From positions 1 through 11,929 of the forward strand of contig JAAZFB010000237.1 of the NCBI GenBank assembly GCA_012511915.1: a stretch of 11,929 nucleotides of DNA, read 5' to 3'. The position numbers were made by a program, and so were the translations under genes. Positions 1 through 6,842 of the stretch are shown here, piece by piece. The number at the start of each line of letters is the position of its first letter. The first letter of the stretch is position 1. The DNA is from Clostridiaceae bacterium (GTDB lineage Bacteria > Bacillota > Clostridia > Monoglobales > Firm-18). Below the pieces are notes generated by a model. The model did no database searches and had not been told where the DNA came from. It saw nothing but the letters and a program-made list of their open reading frames with translations.

Positions 1-1
1 G

Positions 2-313
2 ACGGAACGCCATGCCAGGGCACTTATACGGCTTGAATCAGAGCACGACCAAATCAAAGCGCTCGGCATGATTTGTCTTAAGGATTTAAACGTCAAGCAA
101 ACGGACGAACTTGTCGACACAATGCTTGCCCCGAACCAAAAACAAAAACCGAAAAGGGATATTAATACTATTCGGGTAATAAAAGATATAAGGATTTTTT
201 CAAATACAATAAAACAAGCAATAGACCTGATGAACCAATCAGGTATAAAAGCTACATCCGAAAAAAACGAAAACGACGATTACATTGAATACATAGTCAG
301 AATTCCAAAGTAA
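2..313 (+). CDS. ParB/Noc-family nucleoid (chromosome partition) protein, C-terminal part
   Basis: The gene is cut by the left edge; about 103 codons remain, ending in TAA at 311-313. The open frame runs from base 2, so the ATG at 68 is internal. The first visible residues (TERHARALIRL, then an alpha-helical stretch ending LNVKQTDELV) match the end of the helix-turn-helix DNA-binding domain of ParB/Spo0J/Noc proteins, where an ERHARAL segment is typical. A basic linker follows (KQKPKRD), then a short C-terminal domain that in ParB/Noc proteins is the dimerisation domain. The ending (YIEYIVRIPK) resembles clostridial proteins annotated as nucleoid occlusion protein or ParB. Family members bind parS-like or Noc sites and act in chromosome segregation or in protecting the nucleoid during division. 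The diagnostic N-terminal CTPase part is missing, so Noc cannot be told from ParB. It is convergent with gpsA. Confidence 0.82.
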   Translation, partial: TERHARALIRLESEHDQIKALGMICLKDLNVKQTDELVDTMLAPNQKQKPKRDINTIRVIKDIRIFSNTIKQAIDLMNQSGIKATSEKNENDDYIEYIVRIPK

Positions 314-317
314 TGCT

Positions 318-389
318 ATTTATACTAATCTATAATAGAAATAACCCTCAAAAATTTTATCGCCCTTTATATTAAAGATTAGTATTAAT
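318..389. repeat. Imperfect inverted repeat between convergent genes
   Basis: Positions 318-331 and 376-389 are complementary at 13 of 14 positions, including an uninterrupted 10-bp arm (ATACTAATCT / AGATTAGTAT). The loop is 44 nt. The right arm covers the gpsA stop codon. It lies between the convergent ParB/Noc and gpsA genes, where a bidirectional terminator would be expected, but the stem is AT-rich, the loop is long and no clear U-tract follows. It may be a weak terminator or a chance repeat. Confidence 0.35.
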
Positions 390-1401
390 TGCTCAGTGGT
401 ATTACACCTTCTGTTTCGCCTCTTTTGGGCCTGCCCATCAAATCTAAAACAGCCTCCGAAGGATCTTTGCCTTCAAACAAAACCCTATAAGCCTCTTGCG
501 TAATCGGCATTTCAACTCCGTATTTTTTTGACAGCCTATATGCTGCATATGTGGTTTTTATCCCCTCAACTACCATTTTAACCTCTTGTGCTGCCTGTGC
601 GGGTGTCCGTCCTTGCCCGATTAAAATGCCGGCACGTCTGTTCCGAGAGTGCATGCTTGTGCATGTAACAATTAAATCCCCTATTCCGGCAAGTCCGGAA
701 AATGTTTCAAGCCTACCGCCCATTGCCACGCCAAGTCGTATAATTTCAGCAAGGCCCCGAGTCATAAGCGCAGCTTTGGTGTTATCACCAAAACCAAGCC
801 CGTCGGAAATGCCGGCACAAAGGGCTATAATGTTTTTTAATGCACCACCCAACTCGACCCCGATTACATCTTGAGAGGTATAAACGCGGAAGTCCGGTGT
901 CATAAAAATACTTTGTACATATTGGGCAATATCCAAATCTTGATGCGCAATGACATTTGTGGTAGGCAAACTGCGCCCAACCTCTTCAGCATGTGAGGGA
1001 CCCGACATAACAGCAATTTGGGCGTTGGGAATTTCATCTTTTATAACCTCTGACAACCGCATTAATGTTTCCTCTTCAAAGCCCTTTGAAATGCTTACAA
1101 TAATACGGTTATTTTGCACATAAGGTGCAAGTGTCTTTGTTGTTTGACGTACAGTGTGAGAAGGTGTTGCAATAATAACCAGCTCACAATTTTGTACGCA
1201 CTCATTAATATCTGATGTATAGTTTATATTATCCGGCAACAAAACACCGGGCAAATACTGCTTATTTTCTTTGTGTAATCTAAGGTCTTCGCTCTCTTGT
1301 TTTAAAAAAGACCATAAGTTTACTTTGTGATTGTTCTGGCTTAGCATATATGCAAAAGCAGTACCCCAGCTTCCCGAGCCGATAACCGCAATTTTAGCCA
1401 T
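385..1401 (-). CDS. gpsA: NAD(P)H-dependent glycerol-3-phosphate dehydrogenase GpsA
   Basis: Reduces dihydroxyacetone phosphate to sn-glycerol-3-phosphate in the cytosol, the entry step to phospholipid synthesis (EC 1.1.1.94). The 338 aa length is usual. Visible signatures are the N-terminal Rossmann loop GSGSWG (residues 8-13), SKG (105-107), SGPSHAEE (133-140), GALKN with the likely catalytic lysine at about 189, NTKAALMTRG (207-216) and GLAGIGDLIVTCTS (236-249). The ATG at 1401 follows a strong Shine-Dalgarno (GGGGGAGG) inside the end of plsY and overlaps plsY by 8 bp, so translation is probably coupled. It is the last gene of the minus-strand run. Pairing with plsY makes sense because PlsY uses its product. 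Confidence 0.97.
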   Translation of the reverse strand: MAKIAVIGSGSWGTAFAYMLSQNNHKVNLWSFLKQESEDLRLHKENKQYLPGVLLPDNINYTSDINECVQNCELVIIATPSHTVRQTTKTLAPYVQNNRIIVSISKGFEEETLMRLSEVIKDEIPNAQIAVMSGPSHAEEVGRSLPTTNVIAHQDLDIAQYVQSIFMTPDFRVYTSQDVIGVELGGALKNIIALCAGISDGLGFGDNTKAALMTRGLAEIIRLGVAMGGRLETFSGLAGIGDLIVTCTSMHSRNRRAGILIGQGRTPAQAAQEVKMVVEGIKTTYAAYRLSKKYGVEMPITQEAYRVLFEGKDPSEAVLDLMGRPKRGETEGVIPLSN

Positions 1402-1999
1402 TTTTCTTGCCTCCCCCGAACCGATTTTCTGTGCCTATATACAACCGGTATATATTTTTCCGATGCATAAAAATACTCAGCAGTGATACTGCGACAGAAA
1501 AAAATATTATAGCGATATCATTAAAATGAAATATGACCGTTAAGATAGGGAATAAAACAGACCCTACAATTGAACCAAGAGAAACATATCGGCTTATCAG
1601 CATTATTGTTACGGCCGCAACTAAAATGATAAGACCTATTCGCCAATCGGCAAACATAACTGCAACTATTGACACCAAAACTCCTTTGCCACCCTTAAAG
1701 TGATGGATAAACGGAAAGTTATGCCCCAATATTACACCAAGCGCAGTTAAATACAACACTGTACCATTGCCCGGTGCAGTGAGTTTAGCAATAGATAATG
1801 CAACAGCAGCCTTTAATGAATCACCCAAAAAAACCAACACCGCAGTACGTAATTTAAAGTGCCGCAAAGTGTTAGTAAAACCTGCATTTTTACTGCCGAA
1901 ATCCCTTACATCTTTCTTTTCAATAAGCCTTGTTAAAATAATGGACGAATTAATACAACCAAACAGGTAGCCAACTACCGGCATTATTATATTTATCAT
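1394..1999 (-). CDS. plsY: Glycerol-3-phosphate acyltransferase PlsY
   Basis: Integral membrane enzyme that transfers an acyl group from acyl-phosphate to glycerol-3-phosphate to make lysophosphatidic acid. At 201 aa with several hydrophobic segments it fits the family. The three PlsY motifs are visible: FGSKNAGFTNTLR (about 34-46; many homologues have GSGNxGATN), GHNFPFIHHFKGGKGV (about 92-107) and GTENRF near the C-terminus (about 189-194). The ATG overlaps the der stop as ATGA (1996-1999), with AAGGAG a few bases upstream. It overlaps gpsA by 8 bp at its end. The acyl-phosphate-making gene plsX is not in the window. Confidence 0.96.
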   Translation of the reverse strand: MINIIMPVVGYLFGCINSSIILTRLIEKKDVRDFGSKNAGFTNTLRHFKLRTAVLVFLGDSLKAAVALSIAKLTAPGNGTVLYLTALGVILGHNFPFIHHFKGGKGVLVSIVAVMFADWRIGLIILVAAVTIMLISRYVSLGSIVGSVLFPILTVIFHFNDIAIIFFSVAVSLLSIFMHRKNIYRLYIGTENRFGGGKKNG

Positions 2000-3327
2000 G
2001 TCTGCTCCTTATTTGTATTTTGCCGTATTATAAACCTTAACGGTGTTCCTTCAAAACCAAAAGTTTCCCTCAACCTATTTTCAAGGTAGCGGGTATATGA
2101 AAAATGCATTAGTTTTTTCTCGTTTACAAATATTACAAACGTAGGTGGGCGAGTTGAAGCCTGAGTGGCATAATAAATCTTCAAACGCCTCCCCTTATCC
2201 GAGGGGGGTTGAACACGTGCAATAGCATCGTTAATTACATCATTTAACATTCCTGTTGAAACTCTCATAGAGTTTTGATCCGCAACGTGCTTTATCATTT
2301 CAAAAAGTCTGTGCACACGACTACCTGTTTTTGCGGATATAAACATAACAGGCGCATACATCATATATGAAAGATTTTGTTGCACACTCAACCGATAATT
2401 ATCCATTGTTTTGGTCTCTTTATCTATCAAATCCCACTTATTTACCGCAATAATACATGCCTTGCCGTTTTCGTGGGCATAACCCGCTATTTTGGTATCC
2501 TGTTCGCTAACACCTTCATTTGCATCTATCAGCACAATAACAACATTAGCCCTATCAACCGCAGCAAGTGCCCTGATAACGCTATACCGCTCTATGGCGT
2601 TGTCTATTTTACCGCGTTTTCTCATCCCGGCAGTGTCTATAAAAAGGAATTTATCATCCCCACGCGTATAATAGGTGTCAATGGCATCCCGAGTTGTGCC
2701 TGCAACATCACTAACTATAACCCTCTGTTGCCCAAGGATACAATTAACAAGGGATGATTTGCCGGCATTTGGCTTACCTACTATTGCTACCGAAATTGTA
2801 TCATCCTCATTATCATCCGGAAAATCTTCAGGGAAATGCTTTATCACCGAATCAAGTAAATCACCGACACCCATACCGTGTATACCGGAAACAATATGCG
2901 GGTCGCCTAAGCCAAGACTGTAAAAATCATATACCTCATGGGGAGGTTCTCCGGGTGTATCCCATTTACTGCAAACAAGTATTATAGGTTTACCGCTTTT
3001 TTTCATCATTTGCGCAACATCCATGTCGCTGGCGGTAATACCTTCCCTTATGTCGGTAACAAAAATAATAACGTCAGCAGCCTCTATCGCAACTTGCGCT
3101 TGAATCTTAATTTGAGTTAAAATCTCTTCTTTGGCATCAGGCTCTATTCCGCCTGTATCTATCAGCCTGAAATCTCGTCCGCTCCAAACTGCATCTGAAT
3201 ATAATCTGTCGCGCGTAACGCCGGGCGCATCATCTACTATTGCAATGCGCTTGCCGACTATTTTATTAAATAGAGTGGATTTGCCGACATTTGGTCTGCC
3301 GACAATTGCCACAACCGGTTTTCCCAT
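1996..3327 (-). CDS. der: Ribosome-associated GTPase Der (EngA)
   Basis: Essential double GTPase needed for maturation of the 50S ribosomal subunit. At 443 aa it has the standard layout. G domain 1 shows P-loop GRPNVGKS (10-17), switch region PGVTRD (35-40) and DTGG (57-60). G domain 2 shows GKPNAGKS (184-191), AGTTRD (209-214), DTAG (231-234) and NKWD (296-299). A C-terminal KH-like RNA-binding domain follows from about residue 350. The base-recognition motif of domain 1 reads SKWD (120-123) instead of NKxD, which is unusual. The start ATG has AAGGGAG upstream. It lies 52 bp after the DUF512 gene with no terminator between, and overlaps plsY by 4 bp, so it is probably in one transcript with both. 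Confidence 0.97.
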   Translation of the reverse strand: MGKPVVAIVGRPNVGKSTLFNKIVGKRIAIVDDAPGVTRDRLYSDAVWSGRDFRLIDTGGIEPDAKEEILTQIKIQAQVAIEAADVIIFVTDIREGITASDMDVAQMMKKSGKPIILVCSKWDTPGEPPHEVYDFYSLGLGDPHIVSGIHGMGVGDLLDSVIKHFPEDFPDDNEDDTISVAIVGKPNAGKSSLVNCILGQQRVIVSDVAGTTRDAIDTYYTRGDDKFLFIDTAGMRKRGKIDNAIERYSVIRALAAVDRANVVIVLIDANEGVSEQDTKIAGYAHENGKACIIAVNKWDLIDKETKTMDNYRLSVQQNLSYMMYAPVMFISAKTGSRVHRLFEMIKHVADQNSMRVSTGMLNDVINDAIARVQPPSDKGRRLKIYYATQASTRPPTFVIFVNEKKLMHFSYTRYLENRLRETFGFEGTPLRFIIRQNTNKEQT

Positions 3328-3379
3328 TCTTTGCTCCCTTCACTGACATAAAAAGACCATATTTCTACATATTCTTATA

Positions 3380-4678
3380 CTAGCAAGAATATCGTTCCGT
3401 TAGCGCGTTAAAAAATTTTATTCCATCATTTTCAATAGCCCGTATCTTCACGCCCAACTGCTGCTGAACCTGCAACAACGTCATGTTGTCCAAAAACAAG
3501 CCGTCGGCATTTAACATGCTTGTGGGGATAAGCAATACTTCCCCCAAATACTCGTCTTTTAATTGACTTACCAAATCGCACCCGGTTATAAGGCCGGCAA
3601 CCGTTATCATTTCACCAAAGAAATTATTTTTTATCGGATATACCTTTATCTTGTCATTTCCCTCAAGCATGTCTGCAAGTTTCTTTATAAACACAGCGGC
3701 GCTTTCACCGGTTGCGATGGCAATATTATTATGCACCTGTTTATTATTCGATTTTCCCAAAGCATGGGTAAATTCTTCAACCAATGAAACAACAAGACCA
3801 ACACCGTTTTCTATCTGCAGAAAATCCTCGTACTGCGCAAATTGAGGCATTGGTAGCCTGGCATAAATATAAAATTCATCCGCCGCAAATACAAACCGTG
3901 TGCCTCTTAATTTATAAATTTCACGTTGAATTGCGTGTATCTGAAATATAATCTCTTTTGCCGATGACTCATCAAAGGGTGTCAGCTTTTCAAGCCCGTC
4001 TCGGTAACGGGTCAACCCCACAGGCACAACAGATACGCTTTGAACTTCAGGATATAAAGAAAACAATTCCCAAATAGTATCATTAAGCCTTTGCCCGTCA
4101 TTTATGCCTCTACACAAAACAATCTGACAATTCATTGCAATGTTAGCCTTTGCAAATCGCCTCATTATACTAAGCACATCAGCATTGGTATTTTTCAGCA
4201 TTTGCCCCCTTGTTTTTGCATCAACTGTATGCACCGAGATGTTAATACGCGGTAGCCGCATTTGAATAATTCTATCAATATCCTGTTCGGAAAGGTTTGT
4301 CAAGGTAATATAGTTGCCTGTGAGCACCGATAACCGATAGTCATCGTCTTTAAAATAAAGTGTTTTTCTAAGCCCTTTGGGAAGCTGGTCTATAAAACAA
4401 AAAATACATTTATTCCGACACCTCATCGGACTTGTAATAAGCTCTTTTTCAAAAACAATACCCAAATCTTCAAAATCGCCGTTTAATATCTCAAATTGCT
4501 CTATTTCACCGTCCGACTTTTGTACCTTAAGTGTTACACTCTCACTTTCTGTTAAATAACGATAATAAAGTATATCGAAATCATTTTGCCCGTTAACGGA
4601 TAAAATAATATCACCTTTTTTTATCCCCGCTAACTCAGCAAGACTGTCCACCCTAACGCTTTTTACTGTTGCAGACAT
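3380..4678 (-). CDS. DUF512 family radical-SAM protein with N-terminal PDZ domain
   Basis: A 432 aa protein of a conserved family without a known reaction. Residues 1 to about 65 look like a PDZ domain (ELAGIKKGDIILSVNG, the peptide-binding type seen in proteases). Then comes CRNKCIFC (Cys 87, 91, 94), a CX3CX2C motif that binds the [4Fe-4S] cluster of radical S-adenosylmethionine enzymes, followed by a radical-SAM-like barrel (NYITLTN, PRINISVHT). The C-terminal half is the DUF512 domain. The open frame extends to a TTG at 4699, but I chose the ATG at 4678: a G-rich Shine-Dalgarno (AAGGCGGGGA) lies just before it and the PDZ fold starts there. In Clostridia the gene often sits next to der, as here, which hints at a ribosome- or GTPase-related role (inference). 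Its start is only about 21 nt after a terminator hairpin. Confidence 0.9.
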   Translation of the reverse strand: MSATVKSVRVDSLAELAGIKKGDIILSVNGQNDFDILYYRYLTESESVTLKVQKSDGEIEQFEILNGDFEDLGIVFEKELITSPMRCRNKCIFCFIDQLPKGLRKTLYFKDDDYRLSVLTGNYITLTNLSEQDIDRIIQMRLPRINISVHTVDAKTRGQMLKNTNADVLSIMRRFAKANIAMNCQIVLCRGINDGQRLNDTIWELFSLYPEVQSVSVVPVGLTRYRDGLEKLTPFDESSAKEIIFQIHAIQREIYKLRGTRFVFAADEFYIYARLPMPQFAQYEDFLQIENGVGLVVSLVEEFTHALGKSNNKQVHNNIAIATGESAAVFIKKLADMLEGNDKIKVYPIKNNFFGEMITVAGLITGCDLVSQLKDEYLGEVLLIPTSMLNADGLFLDNMTLLQVQQQLGVKIRAIENDGIKFFNALTERYSC

Positions 4679-4699
4679 TTTATATCCCCGCCTTAACAA

Positions 4700-4728
4700 A
4701 AAGAGCCGAAATCACATAACGGCTCTTT
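4700..4728 (-). terminator. Intrinsic terminator or attenuator between rpmF and the DUF512 gene
   Basis: A perfect 9-bp stem, AAAGAGCCG / CGGCTCTTT, with an 11-nt loop. Read on the minus strand the 3' arm runs into TTTTTGTT, giving the U-tract of a rho-independent terminator for the yceD-rpmF transcript. It ends about 21 nt before the ATG of the DUF512 gene, so expression of that gene and der-plsY-gpsA must come from read-through or from a promoter overlapping the hairpin or the end of rpmF. Confidence 0.8.
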
Positions 4729-4750
4729 CATAATGTCAGCGCATCTTATT

Positions 4751-4930
4751 TTAAGCTTCCTTTTTTACTACTTCCCTGCCCTTATAATAACCACATGCAC
4801 CGCATACCCTGTGGGGCATCTTAAATTCGTGACATTGGGGGCACGAAACTAAACCCGGCAACGCGAGCTTCCAATTAGCCCGTCTGCTGTCACGTCTTTG
4901 TTTTGATACCCTTCTTTTTGGTACTGCCAT
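4751..4930 (-). CDS. rpmF: Large ribosomal subunit protein bL32
   Basis: A 59 aa basic protein beginning MAVPKRRVSKQRRDSRRANW, the hallmark N-terminus of L32. Cys 30, 33, 43 and 46 (CPQC and CGAC) form a zinc ribbon, so this is the zinc-binding (C+) form of L32. The frame extends upstream to a GTG at 4939, but the ATG at 4930 has GGAGGTG about 7 nt before it and gives the standard N-terminus, so it is preferred. It follows yceD with about a 20-bp gap, the usual bacterial pairing. In many bacteria plsX or another fatty-acid gene comes next; here a terminator does. Confidence 0.97.
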   Translation of the reverse strand: MAVPKRRVSKQRRDSRRANWKLALPGLVSCPQCHEFKMPHRVCGACGYYKGREVVKKEA

Positions 4931-4951
4931 ACTTTTCACCTCCGGATTTTC

Positions 4952-5401
4952 TCAATCAAGCAGTTTTTTAAGCACCGAAAATCGTTCGTCGACAATTTCA
5001 TTGTCGCACTTGCATAACCCATTGTTAAGGTTAGCCCCGCATTTAGGGCAAAGACCCTTACAATTTGGATCACACACAAATCTTATAGGCAAATTAAGAT
5101 GAATGTTTTGCAATACAATATTACCTACGTCCAATAAAGAGCCGTCTAAATTTTCATCATCTTCGACCTTCTCTATTATGGTGAACTCAATCTCGGATTT
5201 CACCGGTTCTAAACATCTTGCGCATTGGGTATTTATTACTACCCCAACGTCGGCTTCTAAATGCGCCATACCGGAAAAATTTTTTAATATGCCGACCACA
5301 TCTGCCGTAATGTCAAGAGCTTGTTCTTTTGAACTTATTTTAAAGTTAAAAGGTATTTCAAAGCCGTCACTACTGAATAAAGAAATTAAATCAATTTTCA
5401 T
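4952..5401 (-). CDS. yceD: YceD/DUF177 family protein (23S rRNA accumulation)
   Basis: A 149 aa protein of the YceD (DUF177) family, whose members are linked to 23S rRNA accumulation and large-subunit assembly. It shows CARCLEP (Cys 60, 63) and CDPNCKGLCPKCGANLN (Cys 110-121), the typical cysteine pattern, plus a CKC pair near the end. The start was set at the ATG 5399-5401 (MKIDLISLF), the family-like N-terminus. An upstream TTG at 5440 would add 13 residues but lies on the -35 box of the promoter. No Shine-Dalgarno precedes the ATG, and the predicted transcript start falls on or one base before it, so this mRNA looks leaderless. It is followed closely by rpmF, the normal partner. Confidence 0.9.
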   Translation of the reverse strand: MKIDLISLFSSDGFEIPFNFKISSKEQALDITADVVGILKNFSGMAHLEADVGVVINTQCARCLEPVKSEIEFTIIEKVEDDENLDGSLLDVGNIVLQNIHLNLPIRFVCDPNCKGLCPKCGANLNNGLCKCDNEIVDERFSVLKKLLD

Positions 5402-5408
5402 AGATGAT

Positions 5409-5437
5409 ATTATATAATTATTCATCTGTTTTGTCAA
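5409..5437 (-). promoter_or_regulatory. Consensus sigma-A promoter of yceD-rpmF
   Basis: Minus strand: TTGACA (5437-5432), exactly 17 bp, then TATAAT (5414-5409), both boxes perfect. Seven bases (ATCATCT) separate the -10 box from the ATG of yceD, so transcription should start within about one base of the A of that ATG. The flanking DNA is very AT-rich. Confidence 0.88.
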
Positions 5438-5458
5438 CAAAATTAATAATTAATCATC

Positions 5459-5473
5459 ATTACATAATGTAAT
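5459..5473. repeat. Perfect 15-bp palindrome upstream of the yceD promoter
   Basis: ATTACATAATGTAAT is a 7-1-7 perfect palindrome. It lies between the trpB2 stop codon and the -35 box of the yceD promoter, centred about 65 bp upstream of the predicted start. It could be an operator for a dimeric regulator, or a chance AT-rich palindrome. I see no second copy nearby. Confidence 0.4.
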
Positions 5474-5474
5474 T

Positions 5475-6842
5475 CTATATCTGCGGAAGTGTTGACAACC
5501 CTTTTTTGATATCCTCATCTGATAAAGCATAGCTTTCCATCGTGCCATCGTTATAGCTTTCATATGCCGCCAAATCAAAGGTTCCGTTACCGGTAAGCCC
5601 AAAAAGAATAGTTTTTGCCTCGCCCCGCTCTTTGCATTCGAGGGCAACATCTATTGCCGCTTTTATTGCATGAGACGACTCGGGTGCGGGCAGTATTGCT
5701 TCATGTTTTGCAAACAAGACAGCCGCTTCAAAAACCTCTTTTTGCCCAACTGCCCTCGCTTCATCCAAGTAGCCGTCATGATACAGCTTGCTCAAAGTAG
5801 GAGACATACCATGATAACGTAACCCGCCCGCATGTATGCTTGTGGGTATAAAGCCGCTACCTAGTGTATACATTTTTGCAAGGGGGGTAATATGCCCGAC
5901 ATCACAAAAATCATATGCGTATCCACCTCTCGTAAACGAGGGGCATGCCGCCGGCTCAACCGCAATAAAATGCGGATTTGCCTTGCCTGTCAGCTTATCT
6001 TGCATAAATGAGGACATGAGCCCACCGAGGTTAGAGCCACCACCCGCACAGCCTATTACATAATCAGGATATTCGTCTACCATTTCAAGCTGTATTTTGG
6101 ACTCGATACCTATTATTGACTGATGTAGCATTACATGGTTAAGAACAGAACCAAGGCTGTAGCGTGTATTGGGCGTTTTAAGAGCAGTCTCTATAGCCTC
6201 ACTTATTGCCGTACCCAAACTGCCGGTGTTATGTGGATCTTTTGCAAGAATTGCTCTGCCTACATCAGTTTTATTGCTTGGACTTGCATATACAGTAGCA
6301 CCGTATGTCCGCATTACTTCTTTTCTGTACGGTTTTTGGTCATAACTAATCCGAACCATAAACACCTGCAGCGGAACTTCGAAATATGCACATGCCATCG
6401 CCAAGGCCGTGCCCCATTGCCCCGCTCCCGTTTCAGTTGTCATACTGTCTATACCTTGTTTTTTGTTGTAATAAACTTGTGCTACTGCCGTGTTGAGCTT
6501 GTGGCTGCCCGAGGTATTATTACCCTCATATTTGTAGTAAATTCTGGCAGGAGTATCAAGCAATCTCTCCAAATTATACGCTCTAATCATCGGTGACGGG
6601 CGAAACATTCTGTAATAATCTAACACCTCTTCCGGAATATCTATAAACCGTTCAAGTGTAACCTCTTGCTTGCATAGCTCCTCTGCAAAAATAGGCGTTA
6701 AATCATCAAGTGCAACCGGTTTCATTGTAGCGGGATTAAGATATGGCTCATGCTGCTCCGGCATATCCGCGCGTACATTATACCATTGCTTTGGAATCCT
6801 ATCTTCTGTAAGTAAAATTCTGTTTGGAACTTTTTTTGACAT
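5475..6842 (-). CDS. trpB: Tryptophan synthase beta chain, TrpB2 type
   Basis: A 455 aa pyridoxal-phosphate enzyme of the long TrpB2 subfamily (classical TrpB is about 400 aa). It condenses indole with serine to make tryptophan. The PLP lysine is in GSHKLNTA (K115), the catalytic glutamate in TETGAGQWG (E137), and GGGSN (267-271) is the phosphate-binding loop. GAGQWG, with Trp where TrpB1 has His (GAGQHG), together with the N-terminal extension, marks TrpB2. The ATG at 6842 has GGAGGT at 7-nt spacing. No trpA or other trp gene is adjacent, as is common for TrpB2, which may salvage indole. It has its own promoter and a leader with NAG repeats and alternative hairpins. Confidence 0.95.
   Translation of the reverse strand: MSKKVPNRILLTEDRIPKQWYNVRADMPEQHEPYLNPATMKPVALDDLTPIFAEELCKQEVTLERFIDIPEEVLDYYRMFRPSPMIRAYNLERLLDTPARIYYKYEGNNTSGSHKLNTAVAQVYYNKKQGIDSMTTETGAGQWGTALAMACAYFEVPLQVFMVRISYDQKPYRKEVMRTYGATVYASPSNKTDVGRAILAKDPHNTGSLGTAISEAIETALKTPNTRYSLGSVLNHVMLHQSIIGIESKIQLEMVDEYPDYVIGCAGGGSNLGGLMSSFMQDKLTGKANPHFIAVEPAACPSFTRGGYAYDFCDVGHITPLAKMYTLGSGFIPTSIHAGGLRYHGMSPTLSKLYHDGYLDEARAVGQKEVFEAAVLFAKHEAILPAPESSHAIKAAIDVALECKERGEAKTILFGLTGNGTFDLAAYESYNDGTMESYALSDEDIKKGLSTLPQI

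Noticed and set aside
318..389. Clear rho-independent terminator between the ParB/Noc gene and gpsA
   Set aside because: An inverted repeat exists, but it is AT-rich, has a 44-nt loop and lacks a proper U-tract, so it is listed only as a repeat.
5399..5440. Longer yceD start at TTG 5440
   Set aside because: It overlaps the consensus -35 box, has no Shine-Dalgarno, and adds residues not typical of the family.
6135..6596. 153-codon open frame on the plus strand
   Set aside because: It is antisense within trpB2 with no Shine-Dalgarno or recognisable domain.
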